The notes under the pieces: model-generated | Told to the model about the DNA's origin: nothing | Databases searched by the model: none | What the model saw: the letters and a program-made list of their open reading frames with translations, nothing else | Position numbers and translations under genes: made by a program | Shown here: positions 63,123-64,000 of the stretch, in pieces | Layout: each line of letters begins with the position of its first letter | Numbering within the stretch: position 1 is the stretch's first letter | From: Thioalkalivibrio thiocyanodenitrificans ARhD 1 | Lineage (GTDB): Bacteria > Pseudomonadota > Gammaproteobacteria > Ectothiorhodospirales > Ectothiorhodospiraceae | DNA: 64,000 nucleotides | Assembly (NCBI RefSeq): GCF_000378965.1 | Contig: NZ_KB900536.1 | Coordinates: forward strand, 3,341,356-3,405,355 | Direction: 5' to 3'

Positions 63123-63815
63123 TTGGTGGCTGGGCTGATCGAAGAGCACGGACTGAGTGAGCGCCGGGCCTGTGCGGTGGTGGGCATCTCGCGCTCGGTG
63201 TCCCGTTACAGCCCTCGCCCGGACCGGGATGAGGAAGTCATCGCGGTGCTGCTGGAGCTCTCCGAGACCTGCCCGGAACGGGGATTTTCGAAGCTCTACG
63301 AGCTCATCCGTCGCCGGGGACTGCCCTGGAACCACAAGCGGGTGTGGCGTGTGTACTGTGATCTCAAGCTCAACCTGCGGCGCAAGGGCAAGAAAGGGCT
63401 ACCAAAGCGCGAGCCCCAGCCGCTCGCAGTGCCCGAGGCGGTCAACGCCACCTGGTCGGCGGACTTTATGTCCGATGCCCTCTGGGATGGTCGGCGGTTT
63501 CGCACCTTCAACCTGGTCGATGACTTCAATCGGGAGGCGCTGGCGGACTGGGCCGTGGAGAATGGCGTGGAGCTTGAGTTCATTCAGCCTGGCCGTCCAA
63601 TGCAGAACGGCTTCATCGAGCGGTTCAACGGGAGCTACCGCCGCGGGGTGCTCGACATGTACGTCTTTCGGACCCTCAATGAGGTGCGAGAGCATACGGA
63701 GCGCTGGCGCCGCGATTACAACGAACAGATCCCCCACGAGTCACTGAACGACATGACGCCGGTCGAGTACCGGCAGATCCACCAGCCGGAAACCTCCAGT
63801 ATTGCGTGGACCTAA
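63123..63815 (+). pseudogene. IS3-family transposase OrfB with internal deletion
   Basis: 230 residues in the -1 frame relative to orfA; the frame is open up to the slippery site and would start KALRPAHRRELVAGL after the shift. The integrase domain begins normally (ATWSADFMSDALWDGRRFRTF with the first Asp, then DDFNREAL) but jumps from NREAL directly to ADWAVENGVELEF. Relatives have about 45-50 residues between these parts, including the second catalytic Asp (in a DNGPEF-type motif). The third residue, Glu in FIERFNGSYRRG, remains. Frame is kept, so the product is a shortened, catalytically dead protein. Confidence 0.88.
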
Positions 63816-63880
63816 ACAGGGGAAGTTTACACTCAAGTCCCAGTTATCGTAGCTCTTAGATATCTACAAATCCGGTGAAG

Positions 63881-64000
63881 TGAACCGCCCCGGGAATTGC
63901 GGAGGCTGGTTGGTTTAAGTCAAGCCGCCATTACGGCCTGACTGGCGAGTTGCCGATAGTAGTTTGCCTCAGCTTCCACCGGCGGAATATACCCCAAGGG
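63881..64000 (-). mobile_element. End of a second IS3-family element (truncated by the window)
   Basis: Terminal sequence TGAACCGCCCCGGGAATTGC at 63881 followed by CGGAGGCTGG is a typical inverted-repeat end of IS3-group elements. The rest of the element lies outside the window. It stands 49 bases from the decayed IS3, making this end of the window an IS cluster. Confidence 0.8.
63920..64000 (-). CDS. IS3-family transposase, C-terminal 26 residues
   Basis: Partial frame ending at TGA (63920-63922), reading PLGYIPPVEAEANYYRQLAS then QAVMAA. The GYIPP(V/A)E-x-x-x-YYRQ ending is the standard C terminus of IS3-group OrfB. The 5' part is outside the window. Confidence 0.85.
   Translation of the reverse strand, partial: PLGYIPPVEAEANYYRQLASQAVMAA

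Larger units (their letters stand above)
62764..63831 (+). mobile_element. IS3-family element, decayed
   Basis: About 1068 bp. Ends TGTCCCCTTCCCC...TAGGTCCA (62764-62789) and, inverted, TGTAAACTTCCCC...TAGGTCCA (63831-63807) pair imperfectly. It has orfA and orfB in the -1 frame with an A6G slippery run at 63090-63096. No target duplication is evident, and orfB carries an internal deletion, so the element cannot move by itself. It is smaller than typical IS3 elements (about 1.2 kb) by roughly the deleted length. Confidence 0.9.

Overview
The window reads as chromosome from a GC-rich, respiratory gammaproteobacterium. The gene orders nuoG-H-I-J-K-L-M-N-DUF2818, metY-rimP-nusA-infB-rbfA-truB-rpsO-pnp and dksA-gluQ, a CbbY-type phosphatase and a cytochrome cd1 nitrite reductase suggest a denitrifying, possibly autotrophic member of the Chromatiales (Ectothiorhodospiraceae/Thioalkalivibrio-like). 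That placement is an inference from gene content, not a measured phylogeny.

Layout. 1-8356: the end of nuoG and the complete membrane arm of respiratory complex I. 8533-17698: initiator tRNA, an attenuator-like rimP leader, and the ribosome-maturation and translation-initiation operon through pnp. 17742-18473: no gene, but two diverged copies of a dispersed repeat facing each other. 18571-20274: a YheT-type hydrolase and a phospholipid N-methyltransferase-like enzyme, divergent. 20442-30816: a two-module cluster of circularly permuted ATP-grasp, alpha-E and transglutaminase proteins (separate in the first module, ATP-grasp and alpha-E fused in the second), ending tail to tail with an Anbu proteasome-like peptidase. 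31072-39514: acetate activation and uptake (acs, sodium:solute symporter pair), a DnaQ-like exonuclease and a cNMP/CBS/nucleotidyltransferase-like signalling protein with a candidate sigma-54 promoter and twin palindromic operators. 39769-49435: two inverted IS256-family copies, each with its own 8-bp target duplication, flanking a CbrXAB-like two-component system, gluQ, dksA and a HAD phosphatase. 49456-54678: xseA, guaB, guaA, tadA. 54859-61829: TonB receptor, unknown periplasmic protein, cupredoxin, a NapC/NirT multihaem protein fused to an ethylbenzene-dehydrogenase-type domain, and nirS with an FNR/DNR-class promoter. 61830-64000: a gene-poor end with a tRNA-Ser 3' scrap, a long hairpin, a decayed IS3 element and the end of another IS.

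Two things stand out. First, the ATP-grasp/alpha-E/transglutaminase/Anbu cluster looks like a peptide ligation, cleavage and proteolysis system of unknown substrate. Second, at least eight intergenic sites carry tandem 7-bp repeats of different sequence, nearly always as two converging arms; both IS256 copies landed between such arms, and two genes end inside them. The nirS cluster with its multihaem fusion protein is a third lead.
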